A stretch of 11,573 nucleotides of DNA. Source: Clostridiales bacterium (lineage in GTDB: Bacteria > Bacillota > Clostridia > Saccharofermentanales > Saccharofermentanaceae). The translations under genes and the position numbers were made by a program. The notes under the pieces were generated by a model, which made no database searches, had not been told where the DNA came from, and worked only from the letters and a program-made list of their open reading frames with translations. Below, one piece after another: positions 1-7,808 of the stretch (positions are counted from its first letter, which is position 1; each line of letters opens with the position of its first letter). The stretch is from the NCBI GenBank assembly GCA_017612755.1, contig JAGAFH010000153.1:1-11573 (forward strand), written 5' to 3'.

Positions 1-1970
1 AAGCAGAAACTATTGAAGAAGATGATGGCTCTGAAGATGAACTTCTTGAGCGTTATGTAACCATCAATGTCAGTGATGATATCTTTAATCCTGAAGAAGT
101 AACTTATGTCGAATACGTAGATGCTTCGGAAGTCCTTCCGTCTTCTAATGTTTTCCAGAGTTTTGAAGATGCAGGGCCTTACCTCAGGGAGAAATTCAAC
201 AGCAGGGCCGATGTGATCTATTTTAGTGTTAAAGCCCCTGAAGGACAGGAATATATAAGTTATTATGATGATATCCAGCCTGTTCTTTATGAATTTACCG
301 GTAATTATGACGAAGGCGATTATTACCGGTATATGGATGATATTGATTCTTTCGAATATATTTTGTCTGACGGTTATTTTGAGATCACAATTGATTATGC
401 TTATTTAACGACTCTTGCCCAGGAACAGGCTCTTTCTGATGAGATAGACGTTGTTCTTGACAGTCTTGGTCTTGACGGTAAGACAGAGATCCAGAAGATC
501 TATGCTATCCACAAATATATGACGGATAATATCACTTATGATAATGATACTCTTTATGATGAATCATACTTGCTGAAGTACACCGCTTATGCGGCTCTGA
601 TAAATAAGACCGCTGTCTGTAACGGATATGCTCTGCTCTTTTACCGGATGGCAGGAGAAGCCGGCATTAATGTAAGATATATGGCCGGTGGTGATCATGC
701 CTGGAACTTTGTTGTTTTGGACGGAAAAGCTTATTATCTCGACAGTACCTGGGATGCAGGTAAGGATCCAAACCGTTATACTTATTTCCTTACAGGAAGG
801 AATAGTTTTGAAAAAGATCATTCTATCTATAATGAGTATTTGTGCCTTTTTAATGAATATGATTTTTCAGATAAGAATTATGATGCTCCTATGGGGATCA
901 ATTATTTCGTTGATAATATGGGCCCTGTAAAGATTCTTTCTTACTACGATGATGGTCACATTAAGATCATGTGGAGAAATAATTCAGGATCTAACATTGC
1001 CGGATATAATATCTATGTAACCGGAACTGATTGTAACTTTAATCGTTCTATCATTTCTTCATACAACAGTATTGAGGTTGATGATCTTACACCCGGAGTG
1101 CCTTACTTAGTTGGAGTAACACCATATGCTCTCGGATATGACAGTCAGTATAATGTATATGGGAAGACACAGTTTCTTAAGGTGACTATAGGTGAAGGCT
1201 TTCAGATGGAATCTGATGGTAAGATCTGGTACAGGGATAGTGCTGGTAATGAGTGTAAGGGATGGAAAAAGATCGACGGTAAATGGTATTACTTTGACAC
1301 TGACAACGGCGGTATGAAGAATGGGCTTATTGAGATCAACGGGAAGACTTATTATCTGGATGATTTTAGTGGTTATATGAGGACCGGCTGGGTCGGATAT
1401 CCCACAGAATGGGGGATTACTAACTGGCGCTATTTTGGCAGTGACGGTGCTATGAAACTTGGCTGGTTCAAGGTCAAAGATAAATGGTATTATGCCGAAG
1501 ATAACGGATCTGATGTATATAAAGGTTTTATTTGCGGCTATGGATTTCATTATATAGATGGTAACTATTATTTCTTTAATGTGGATGGTTCAATGTATAC
1601 CGGATGGTATTGTAAAGATGGCTATTGGTTTTATTTCGGATCTGACGGTGTTGAAACCCACGGCTGGAAGCAGATATCCGGAAAGTGGTATTACTTTTCC
1701 TATGATGGCTTGATGCAGACTGGCTGGCAAAAGATAAAGAATAAGTGGTATTATTTTGAAACTTCGGGGGCCATGGTAACAGGCTGGAAGAAGATAGGGA
1801 AGAAGTGGTACTACTTCCAGGACAGCGGAGCCATGAAGACCGGATGGCTCAAAGATAATGGTAAATGGTATTATCTTGATTCCACAGGCTCTATGCTGGT
1901 CAATGTAACTTCCAGGATCAATGGTAAGAACTATCACTTTGATACTTCCGGAGTCTGTACCAACCCATGA
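1..1970 (+). CDS. Transglutaminase-like surface protein with cell-wall-binding repeats (5' partial)
   Basis: The frame is open from base 3, the first whole codon, to the TGA at 1968-1970, so the true start lies upstream of the window. The GTG at 213 is not the start, because the residues before it (acidic, then a VEYVDASEV stretch) align with the next gene. A transglutaminase-like domain shows the Cys-His-Asp triad in order: Cys in AVCNGY (codon 618-620), His in DHAWN (696-698) and Asp in YYLDSTWDAG (741-743). A possible fibronectin-III-like segment follows (about 900-1190). From about 1215 to the end there are roughly 12 repeats of about 20 residues with a GW..i.gkWYYF..sG.M pattern, the choline/cell-wall-binding family (CW_binding_1). 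Such proteins are exported and held non-covalently at the envelope. Whether the domain crosslinks, cleaves peptides or is structural is unknown. The C-terminal GVCTNP is shared with the neighbour, which points to tandem duplication. Confidence 0.9.
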   Translation, partial: AETIEEDDGSEDELLERYVTINVSDDIFNPEEVTYVEYVDASEVLPSSNVFQSFEDAGPYLREKFNSRADVIYFSVKAPEGQEYISYYDDIQPVLYEFTGNYDEGDYYRYMDDIDSFEYILSDGYFEITIDYAYLTTLAQEQALSDEIDVVLDSLGLDGKTEIQKIYAIHKYMTDNITYDNDTLYDESYLLKYTAYAALINKTAVCNGYALLFYRMAGEAGINVRYMAGGDHAWNFVVLDGKAYYLDSTWDAGKDPNRYTYFLTGRNSFEKDHSIYNEYLCLFNEYDFSDKNYDAPMGINYFVDNMGPVKILSYYDDGHIKIMWRNNSGSNIAGYNIYVTGTDCNFNRSIISSYNSIEVDDLTPGVPYLVGVTPYALGYDSQYNVYGKTQFLKVTIGEGFQMESDGKIWYRDSAGNECKGWKKIDGKWYYFDTDNGGMKNGLIEINGKTYYLDDFSGYMRTGWVGYPTEWGITNWRYFGSDGAMKLGWFKVKDKWYYAEDNGSDVYKGFICGYGFHYIDGNYYFFNVDGSMYTGWYCKDGYWFYFGSDGVETHGWKQISGKWYYFSYDGLMQTGWQKIKNKWYYFETSGAMVTGWKKIGKKWYYFQDSGAMKTGWLKDNGKWYYLDSTGSMLVNVTSRINGKNYHFDTSGVCTNP

Positions 1971-1976
1971 TAACTT

Positions 1977-2004
1977 AAAGCCGGCTGTTCATGGCCGGCT
2001 TTTT
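1977..2004 (+). terminator. Rho-independent terminator after the first surface protein gene
   Basis: A perfect 9-bp stem (AAAGCCGGC at 1977-1985 with GCCGGCTTT at 1994-2002) closes an 8-base loop and runs into a T tract at 2000-2004. It lies 7 bases after the stop codon and separates the two paralogous surface-protein genes into different transcripts. Confidence 0.92.
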
Positions 2005-2016
2005 ATTTGATATAAT
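1988..2016 (+). promoter_or_regulatory. Candidate promoter of the second surface protein gene
   Basis: A perfect -10 box TATAAT lies at 2011-2016, about 38 bases before the start codon. At 17-bp spacing the only -35 is a weak TTCATG (1988-1993), which falls in the loop of the preceding terminator. The -10 is convincing but the -35 is not. If correct, terminator and promoter share DNA. Confidence 0.5.
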
Positions 2017-2053
2017 GATTATTGGAATTTGCGGATAAACAGGAGGAAATTAA

Positions 2054-3625
2054 ATGAAAAGACTAATATCGGCATTGATCACCGTATCAATACTGGCCAC
2101 ATCAGGTCTGTTCGTGTATGCAGATGAAGAAGATCTTATCCCTGAAGAAGATCTTGCCATAGAGGAAGATCAGGAACAGGAAGATCCGGCAGATGAAGTT
2201 TTTGCAGAAGATATCGAGACAGAGGAAGTCTTCTCTTCAGAAGATGATGATGAGTTTTCAGAAGAACCTTACGAAGAGCCGGACGATGAGCCTGAAGATA
2301 TATCTGTAGATGATATCGATGCTTATGATATGGATCTTGTAGAAGTCAGCAGTCAGTCTGTAAGCTTTGTTGACGGACAGATCGTTGAAGAAGACATAAC
2401 TGTTGAATATGTTGATGCTTCTGAAGTTGAAGCTTCAGGCAATACCTTTTCGAGTCTGTCTGATGCAGGAGACTACATCAGATCACATGCTGCCTCAAGA
2501 GATGCGACTATCAAGTTTACTGTTACAGACAGCAGCCTGACTAAGGACAATTTCTTTAAGAAATTAAGAAGTACGCTTTTAAAGCATACCGGAATGCCGG
2601 GACAGGGTGATAACCTTTTTTATCAGCTGGTAGGTTATAACGCTTCATATTCATCCCGTGGTTCTACTTATGATGTAGAGATGGAGATGGAATATTATAC
2701 GACAGCTGCCCAGGAAAGAGCAGTCACTAATGCTATAAACAAGGCGATCTCATCTCTTGATATAGAAGGGAAGAGCCAGACTGTAAAGATCTGTGCCATA
2801 TATGATTACATATGTCAGAACGTGGAATATGATTTTGATCATCAGGGGGATACTGAATATCTTCTCCAGTACACAACTTATGGGGCTATCGTCAATAAGA
2901 AGGCTGTATGCCAGGGATATGCCAATCTCTTTTATCAGATGTGCCTTACTGCCGGTGTCACTAACGTCAGGATAGATGACGGTAATGCTTCAGACGGAAG
3001 CGTTTCAGACGGACATGCATGGAATGTAGTCAAGATAAACGGCAAGTGGTATTATGCCGATTCCACATGGGATGCCGGATTTGGTCCCGGACAGTATGAA
3101 TATTTTCTCCGCGGTACTTCATTCTTTAATAAAGAACATACAAGTGACTGGAATTATGCCAAGGATCTTTCAATACCTTCCGGTGATTATCAGGGTTGGC
3201 TCTATCACTTCGGTTCATACTGCTACAGAGGAAGTGACGTTAAATATGTTGCCTCCTGGAAAAAGATAGACGGCAGCTGGTACTATTTCGGCTCTTACGG
3301 CTTCATGAGTACCGGATGGGAAAAGATCAATAATGTCTGGTATTACTTCGGTAAAGACGGTGCAATGGTTACCGGATGGCAGAAGATCGGTGGCAGCTGG
3401 TATTATTTTGAAGCTTCCGGTGCCATGGTATCCGGATCCTGGAAAAAACTGTCGGGTAAGTGGTACTATTTCCAGACTTCCGGTGTTATGAAAAAAGGTT
3501 GGCTCAAGTATAGCGGTTCCTGGTATTACTTTGATTCCACGGGAGCTATGGTCTGCAGCACATCCCTTAATATATCAGGGAAGACGTATAAATTTGATTC
3601 TACGGGTGTATGCACCAATCCGTAA
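2054..3625 (+). CDS. Secreted transglutaminase-like protein with cell-wall-binding repeats
   Basis: The 523-residue protein starts at ATG 2054 behind a strong AGGAGG (2041-2046, 7-base spacer). Residues 1-23 look like a signal peptide: Lys-Arg, a hydrophobic core and a likely cut after VYA. Residues 24 to about 95 are a low-complexity Asp/Glu-rich linker. A transglutaminase-like domain follows, with Cys286 (AVCQGY), His321 (GHAWN) and Asp336 (YYADSTWDAG) as the expected triad. From about residue 400 there are around six aromatic GW/WYYF repeats of the choline/cell-wall-binding family. It is a shorter paralog of the preceding gene, with fewer repeats and without the fibronectin-like insert. 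Its role is inferred to be a surface-anchored enzyme or adhesin that binds wall polymer. The substrate is unknown. The gap to nadE is 41 bases with no terminator seen, so read-through into nadE is possible. Confidence 0.93.
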   Translation: MKRLISALITVSILATSGLFVYADEEDLIPEEDLAIEEDQEQEDPADEVFAEDIETEEVFSSEDDDEFSEEPYEEPDDEPEDISVDDIDAYDMDLVEVSSQSVSFVDGQIVEEDITVEYVDASEVEASGNTFSSLSDAGDYIRSHAASRDATIKFTVTDSSLTKDNFFKKLRSTLLKHTGMPGQGDNLFYQLVGYNASYSSRGSTYDVEMEMEYYTTAAQERAVTNAINKAISSLDIEGKSQTVKICAIYDYICQNVEYDFDHQGDTEYLLQYTTYGAIVNKKAVCQGYANLFYQMCLTAGVTNVRIDDGNASDGSVSDGHAWNVVKINGKWYYADSTWDAGFGPGQYEYFLRGTSFFNKEHTSDWNYAKDLSIPSGDYQGWLYHFGSYCYRGSDVKYVASWKKIDGSWYYFGSYGFMSTGWEKINNVWYYFGKDGAMVTGWQKIGGSWYYFEASGAMVSGSWKKLSGKWYYFQTSGVMKKGWLKYSGSWYYFDSTGAMVCSTSLNISGKTYKFDSTGVCTNP

Positions 3626-3666
3626 TATGATCACTATTAATTATTTTCAGGAAAGAAGGCTTTAAA

Positions 3667-5580
3667 ATGAAAGACGGTTTTATAAGAGTTGCGGCCTGCA
3701 CACCGCAGACCAGGGTTACTGATATTGAGTTTAACTGTAAGAATATCGTGGACTCATGTATCGAAGCGGCCGAAAAGGACTGCTCCCTTATTGTTTTCCC
3801 GGAATTGTCCATTACCGGATATACATGCGGTGATCTATTCTTACATGATGCATTTATAAGCCGTGCTTTCGAAGGATTGACTGATATAGCGGAGAAGACG
3901 GCTGAACTTAATACCGTAATAGTCGTCGGTCTTCCTGTATCGAACCGCGGCAAGCTCTATAACTGCGCTGCCGTGATCTCCCAGGGTGAGATCTTAGGCT
4001 TTGTTCCCAAGATCAATATACCCAACTATTCCGAGTTTTATGAGATGCGTCATTTTACCCCTTACGCCGATGATATCTTCGATCTTGACGATATTCCCTT
4101 CGGAAGGCTTGTTTTCGAGAATTCTTTCTACCCTGAGTTCTGTTTTGCCTGTGAGATCTGCGAGGATATGTGGGTACCCAATACCCCTTCTTCGGAATAT
4201 GCCATGAACGGAGCCATGATCATCTGTAATCTTTCGGCATCTGATGAAGTTATAGGAAAGGCGGAGTACAGGAAAAAACTCATATCAGCCGTCAGCGGTG
4301 TCAATAACTGTGCTTATATCTATTCGGACTGCGGAATGGGTGAGTCCACCCAGGATCTGATCTTTGCAGGAGTCGATATAATCTGCGAAAACGGTACTAT
4401 CCTGGCTGAGTCCAAGAGATACACGGGAAAGCCCGGCATCATCTATTCCGACATCGATCTTAAGAAGCTGGCCCATGAAAGACAGCAGATCAATACATTT
4501 GAGACAGATGAGACTGTTGACAGGATCTTCTTTGAGACTGAACCCGTATGGGAACTGGAGCTTGAAAGGGAATTCCCGAAGCATCCCTTTGTACCTGCAG
4601 CTAAATACGATCTTGAGAAGAGATGTGAAGAGATCATCTCCATGCAGGCTATGGGTCTTGCCACAAGGCTTAAGCACATCAATTGCAGTAAAGCAGTCAT
4701 CGGTCTTTCCGGTGGCCTTGATTCCACACTGGCACTGATCGTAACTGTTCATGCCTTTGATATGCTGGATCTGGACAGGAAGGGGATCCTTGCCATCACT
4801 ATGCCGGGATTCGGTACCACAGACAGGACAAAGAATAATTCACTCCTGCTCGCAGAGAGATATGGTGCTTCTATTCAGGAGATAAGCATTGCCGAAGCGG
4901 TTAAGGTCCACTTTAAGGATATCGGCCAGGACATGGACAATCATGATGTAACTTATGAAAACGGCCAGGCCAGGGAGAGGACCCAGGTCCTTATGGATAT
5001 TGCCAATAAGACCGGTGGTATCGTGGTAGGAACCGGAGATCTCAGTGAACTGGCTTTAGGCTGGGCCACATATAACGGAGATCATATGTCCATGTACGGT
5101 GTAAACTGTTCCATCCCCAAGACGCTTGTAAGACATCTTGTTTCTTATGAAGCCTCCAGGACAGAAGAGACAGACAAGGATCTTTCCGATGTCCTTAAGG
5201 ATATCGTTGATACTCCCGTATCTCCTGAGCTTCTTCCGCCTACGGATGACGGTAAGATCTCCCAGAAAACAGAAGATCTTGTTGGCCCTTATGAGCTTCA
5301 TGATTTCTTCCTGTATTATTTCCTCAGATTCTCATATGCGCCTTCCAAGATATTCAGGATCGCAAAGATCGCCTTTGACGGTATATATGATGAGGAGACG
5401 ATCTATAAGTGGGAGGAGACTTTCGTCAGGAGATTCTTTACCCAGCAGTTCAAGAGATCCTGCGTTCCTGACGGCCCTAAGGTTGGTACGGTCTGCCTGT
5501 CTCCCAGAGGAGACTGGAGGATGCCTTCTGATGCAACTTCCAAGATATGGCTGGAGGATCTTCTTACAGTTAAGCCCTGA
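3667..5580 (+). CDS. nadE: NAD+ synthetase, glutamine-hydrolysing
   Basis: This makes NAD+ from deamido-NAD+, ATP and ammonia taken from glutamine, the last step of NAD biosynthesis in the cytoplasm. The 637-residue length fits the long two-domain bacterial type. The N-terminal nitrilase-fold glutaminase has the catalytic triad Glu46 (FPELS), Lys115 (FVPKINIPNY) and Cys165 (EICEDMW). The C-terminal synthetase has the ATP-pyrophosphatase P-loop SGGLDS (348-353), then TGDLSELALGW and YGVNCSIPKTLVR, which are typical of NadE. The last residues (WRMPSDATSKIW) are also family-like, so the gene is complete. ATG 3667 has a modest GAAGG-type ribosome site at 3655-3659. No promoter of its own is obvious in the 41 bases after the surface-protein gene. 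It may be transcribed from there even though the functions look unrelated. Confidence 0.96.
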   Translation: MKDGFIRVAACTPQTRVTDIEFNCKNIVDSCIEAAEKDCSLIVFPELSITGYTCGDLFLHDAFISRAFEGLTDIAEKTAELNTVIVVGLPVSNRGKLYNCAAVISQGEILGFVPKINIPNYSEFYEMRHFTPYADDIFDLDDIPFGRLVFENSFYPEFCFACEICEDMWVPNTPSSEYAMNGAMIICNLSASDEVIGKAEYRKKLISAVSGVNNCAYIYSDCGMGESTQDLIFAGVDIICENGTILAESKRYTGKPGIIYSDIDLKKLAHERQQINTFETDETVDRIFFETEPVWELELEREFPKHPFVPAAKYDLEKRCEEIISMQAMGLATRLKHINCSKAVIGLSGGLDSTLALIVTVHAFDMLDLDRKGILAITMPGFGTTDRTKNNSLLLAERYGASIQEISIAEAVKVHFKDIGQDMDNHDVTYENGQARERTQVLMDIANKTGGIVVGTGDLSELALGWATYNGDHMSMYGVNCSIPKTLVRHLVSYEASRTEETDKDLSDVLKDIVDTPVSPELLPPTDDGKISQKTEDLVGPYELHDFFLYYFLRFSYAPSKIFRIAKIAFDGIYDEETIYKWEETFVRRFFTQQFKRSCVPDGPKVGTVCLSPRGDWRMPSDATSKIWLEDLLTVKP

Positions 5581-5612
5581 AAAATAGTTTGCCAATAAAA
5601 TAGTTTGACAAT
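5581..5612 (+). repeat. Tandem 16-bp repeat at the -35 region
   Basis: Two adjacent 16-base copies (5581-5596 and 5597-5612) differ at one base (AAAATAGTTTGCCAAT and AAAATAGTTTGACAAT). The second copy contains the -35 hexamer of the carboxyltransferase operon and the left half of a FabT-like palindrome. The core ATAGTT recurs at 5633-5638. This looks like a duplicated regulator binding site. Confidence 0.75.
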
Positions 5613-5616
5613 CAAA
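5604..5616. promoter_or_regulatory. FabT/FabR-like operator (TTTGA-N3-TCAAA)
   Basis: TTTGA (5604-5608), CAA, TCAAA (5612-5616) is a perfect interrupted palindrome. It matches the general form of the MarR-family FabT/FabR box of Firmicutes (TTTGA-TTA-TCAAA as I recall it). It overlaps the -35 hexamer, where binding would block RNA polymerase. A degenerate copy (TTTGC-CAA-TAAAA) lies 16 bases upstream at 5588-5600. The assignment rests on motif shape only. No regulator gene is in the window. Confidence 0.5.
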
Positions 5617-5632
5617 ATATTATTGTTATCAT
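5605..5632 (+). promoter_or_regulatory. Sigma-A-type promoter of the transcarboxylase operon
   Basis: A perfect -35 TTGACA (5605-5610) and a near-perfect -10 TATCAT (5627-5632, 5 of 6) are 16 bp apart in very AT-rich DNA. Transcription would begin near 5639, leaving a leader of about 36 bases before ATG 5675. It is the clearest promoter in the window. Confidence 0.82.
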
Positions 5633-5660
5633 ATAGTTGAAAGAATAAATCAACTATATG
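5630..5660. promoter_or_regulatory. 11-bp perfect inverted repeat over the -10/start site
   Basis: CATATAGTTGA (5630-5640) and TCAACTATATG (5650-5660) are exact inverted copies around a 9-base spacer, with half-site centres about 20 bp (two helical turns) apart. The left arm lies at or before the expected transcription start, so a full RNA hairpin would not be made. A dimeric repressor operator in DNA is the better reading. The regulator is unknown. Confidence 0.65.
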
Positions 5661-5674
5661 GACGGTGTATTGTC

Positions 5675-7225
5675 ATGGATGAAAAATGGGCAAATGAGAT
5701 AGCGAAGCTGAATGAACTTCGTTCTTCTATAGAGGAAGCCGGCGGCGCGTCCCGTATCGAAAAGCAGCATGCATCCGGAAAACTTACTGCAAGAGAGCGT
5801 ATGGAAGCCCTCTTTGATGACGGTTCTTTTGTAGAGATGGATGACATGGTCTCTTCAAGAGCTATTGATTTCGGAATGGACAGGAAGAAGAAAGCCGGTG
5901 ACGGAGTTGTCACAGGCTACGGTAAGGTCCACGGCAGGACTGTTTTCGCATCTTCACAGGATTTCACCATAAGCGGCGGTTCTTTAGGACTTGCCCACGC
6001 CATGAAGATCTGCCGGGCCATGGATATGGCCATGAAGATGAAGTGTCCCTTTATCTCCATTAATGACAGCGGCGGAGCAAGGATCGAAGAGGGCATAGAT
6101 TCCCTGGCAGGATATGCAGATATCTTCCTCCGTAATACTATGGCATCAGGCGTTATCCCCCAGATCTCCGTCATCATGGGACCCTGCGCCGGCGGAGCAT
6201 GTTATTCTCCCGCTATCTGCGACTATATCTTTATGACACGGGAAACAAGCCAGATGTATATCACCGGACCTGCCGTAGTTAAGTCGGTAACAGGCGAGGA
6301 GATATCTTCTTCGGATCTGGGCGGCGCTGCCGTTCACAGTTCCGTAAGCGGTGTTGCACACTTTGTCTATGATGACGATCTTTCATGCCTTAACGGCGTC
6401 CGCCGCCTTCTTGGTTATCTTCCTTCCAACAATATGGAAGATCCCATGGAAGTAAAGGGAAGACCTAATGACGCATGCGGTTCTCTTGCGGATATTATCC
6501 CTTCCAATCCCAAGGCTGCCTACGATGTAAGAGATGTTATCTCCGCTTTTACCGATGTGGATTCATTTTTCGAGGTGCAGAAGGATTTTGCAAAGAATAT
6601 AGTTGTAGGTTTTTCCAGGATCGAGGGAAAGACTGTAGGTATCGTTGCCAACCAGAGCAATTGTATTGCCGGATCTTTGGAGATCGATTCTTCGGATAAG
6701 GCAGCCAGGTTTATAAGATTCTGTGACTGCTTCAATATCCCTCTTATTACACTGGTGGACGTACCGGCATTCATGCCCGGTTCCAACCAGGAACATAACG
6801 GTATCATCAGACATGGCGCAAAACTGCTTTACGCTTTCTCTGAAGCATCTGTTCCCAAGATCTCCATCATCATGAGGAAAGCTTACGGCGGAGCATATAT
6901 TGCCATGAACAGTAAGGGACTGGGCGCAGACGTAGTCTATGCCTGGCCTATCGCAGAGATAGCTGTTATGGGAGCTTCCGGAGCCGTTTCCATTATCGGA
7001 AGAAAGGCCATCGCCGATGCAGAGGATAAGGAAGCCAGGAAGCAGGAACTCATCGATGAATATAACGAAAAGTTCATGAACCCTTATGTAGCTGCAAGAA
7101 ACGGATATGTAGATGAGGTCATCCTTCCTTCAGAGACCAGATCAAGGATCATCTCCGCTCTGGAAATGCTCAAGGATAAGTACGAAGACAGGCCCTATAA
7201 AAAACATGGGAATATCCCGCTTTGA
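5675..7225 (+). CDS. mmdA: Acyl-CoA carboxyltransferase subunit, MmdA/PccB (transcarboxylase 12S) type
   Basis: The 516-residue protein has the crotonase-fold duplicated carboxyltransferase architecture. It moves a carboxyl group between biotin and an acyl-CoA, most likely methylmalonyl-CoA/propionyl-CoA. The N-terminus has KLTARERMEALFDDGSF, typical of the family. The first-half glycine motif is SGGARIEEG (about 132-140), and the second-half motif is GGAYIAMNS (405-413) followed by VMGASGAV; these form the two oxyanion-hole regions. Length and ends are normal for MmdA/PccB. ATG 5675 has only a weak GGACGG-like ribosome site at 5660-5665, so leader features may influence translation. It is the first gene of an operon with a small subunit, a biotin carrier and a 5S-type protein. 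That grouping favours a transcarboxylase 12S subunit over a propionyl-CoA carboxylase, which would need a biotin carboxylase. Confidence 0.92.
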   Translation: MDEKWANEIAKLNELRSSIEEAGGASRIEKQHASGKLTARERMEALFDDGSFVEMDDMVSSRAIDFGMDRKKKAGDGVVTGYGKVHGRTVFASSQDFTISGGSLGLAHAMKICRAMDMAMKMKCPFISINDSGGARIEEGIDSLAGYADIFLRNTMASGVIPQISVIMGPCAGGACYSPAICDYIFMTRETSQMYITGPAVVKSVTGEEISSSDLGGAAVHSSVSGVAHFVYDDDLSCLNGVRRLLGYLPSNNMEDPMEVKGRPNDACGSLADIIPSNPKAAYDVRDVISAFTDVDSFFEVQKDFAKNIVVGFSRIEGKTVGIVANQSNCIAGSLEIDSSDKAARFIRFCDCFNIPLITLVDVPAFMPGSNQEHNGIIRHGAKLLYAFSEASVPKISIIMRKAYGGAYIAMNSKGLGADVVYAWPIAEIAVMGASGAVSIIGRKAIADAEDKEARKQELIDEYNEKFMNPYVAARNGYVDEVILPSETRSRIISALEMLKDKYEDRPYKKHGNIPL

Positions 7226-7236
7226 TGGAGGTGCAT

Positions 7237-7428
7237 ATGGAAAGTATCGCTCTTAGCAATGAAATGATCGTCTCTATGGCTGTTGCCTGTATAGCCGAAG
7301 AACTGGGTACAGACATCAGAAATGTTAGGGTCATAAGCTTCAGGGAAAAGGCGAAGTCTTCTCTTCAGAAGTTTATCTCTGACCACAATATCAACTATAA
7401 AAAATACGACCTGGAGGATGAATTATAA
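7237..7428 (+). CDS. Small subunit resembling the soluble tail of OadG/MmdD/MmdE
   Basis: This is a 63-residue protein. ATG 7237 is chosen because GGAGG at 7227-7231 sits 5 bases upstream; an in-frame TTG at 7222 and ATG at 7225 would lie before or on that site. The pattern [18 protein letters not shown] followed by VRVISFRE resembles the helix plus strand at the C-terminus of oxaloacetate decarboxylase gamma and methylmalonyl-CoA decarboxylase delta chains, and Veillonella MmdE. No N-terminal membrane anchor is present. It probably is a soluble assembly or linker subunit for the carboxyltransferase. The Lys-rich then Asp/Glu-rich tail is not diagnostic. It follows mmdA by 11 bases, and its TAA overlaps the next ATG by one base, implying coupled translation. 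Family assignment is by pattern recall only. Confidence 0.75.
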   Translation: MESIALSNEMIVSMAVACIAEELGTDIRNVRVISFREKAKSSLQKFISDHNINYKKYDLEDEL

Positions 7429-7805
7429 TGGGAAAATATAAGATCACCTTAAACGGAAAAGAATATGAGATGGAAGTTGAGCTCAATAACGAAGGTTCAG
7501 CTACTAAAGCAGCTCCCGCAGCAGTAAAGGAAGCCCCCAAGGCAGGAAGACCTGCTGCGGAGGCGGCATCAGCCGCTCCTGCTTCCGGCGGAGCAGGCTC
7601 CGTGAACAGCCCTATGCCCGGAACGATCCTGAAGGTAAACGTATCTGAGGGTGACGAAGTAAAAGCCGGCCAGGCTGTTGTTGTCCTTGAGGCAATGAAG
7701 ATGGAAAACGACATCACTTCTCCTAAAGACGGCAAGGTTGTTAAGATCGCTGTATCCCAGGGTCAGACTGTTGCCACCGGACAGTTCCTTTTCGAGGTGG
7801 AATAA
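7428..7805 (+). CDS. Biotin carrier protein (transcarboxylase 1.3S / MmdC type)
   Basis: This 125-residue free-standing biotinyl domain protein carries carboxyl groups between the 12S and 5S subunits. Its N-terminal strand is [18 protein letters not shown]. An Ala/Pro-rich flexible linker covers about residues 24-57. The biotinyl domain follows, with PMPGTI and the biotinylation motif EAMKMEN, the modified lysine being Lys91. The domain ends normally at FLFEVE. The start overlaps the previous stop by one base (TAATG), with GGAGG at 7413-7417 upstream. The layout matches MmdC and the Propionibacterium 1.3S subunit more than acetyl-CoA carboxylase BCCP. It needs a biotin-protein ligase, which is not in this window. 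Confidence 0.93.
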   Translation: MGKYKITLNGKEYEMEVELNNEGSATKAAPAAVKEAPKAGRPAAEAASAAPASGGAGSVNSPMPGTILKVNVSEGDEVKAGQAVVVLEAMKMENDITSPKDGKVVKIAVSQGQTVATGQFLFEVE

Positions 7806-7808
7806 AAG

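Noticed and set aside
213..215. GTG as start of the first surface protein gene
   Set aside because: The frame is open back to base 3, and the upstream residues align with the neighbouring paralog, so the gene begins outside the window.
3594..3631. Separate promoter for nadE
   Set aside because: TTGATT (3594) and TAATAT/TATGAT (3623/3626) are spaced too far apart to be credible.
7222..7227. TTG or ATG at 7222/7225 as start of the small subunit
   Set aside because: Both lie before or on the GGAGG ribosome site; ATG 7237 is correctly spaced from it.
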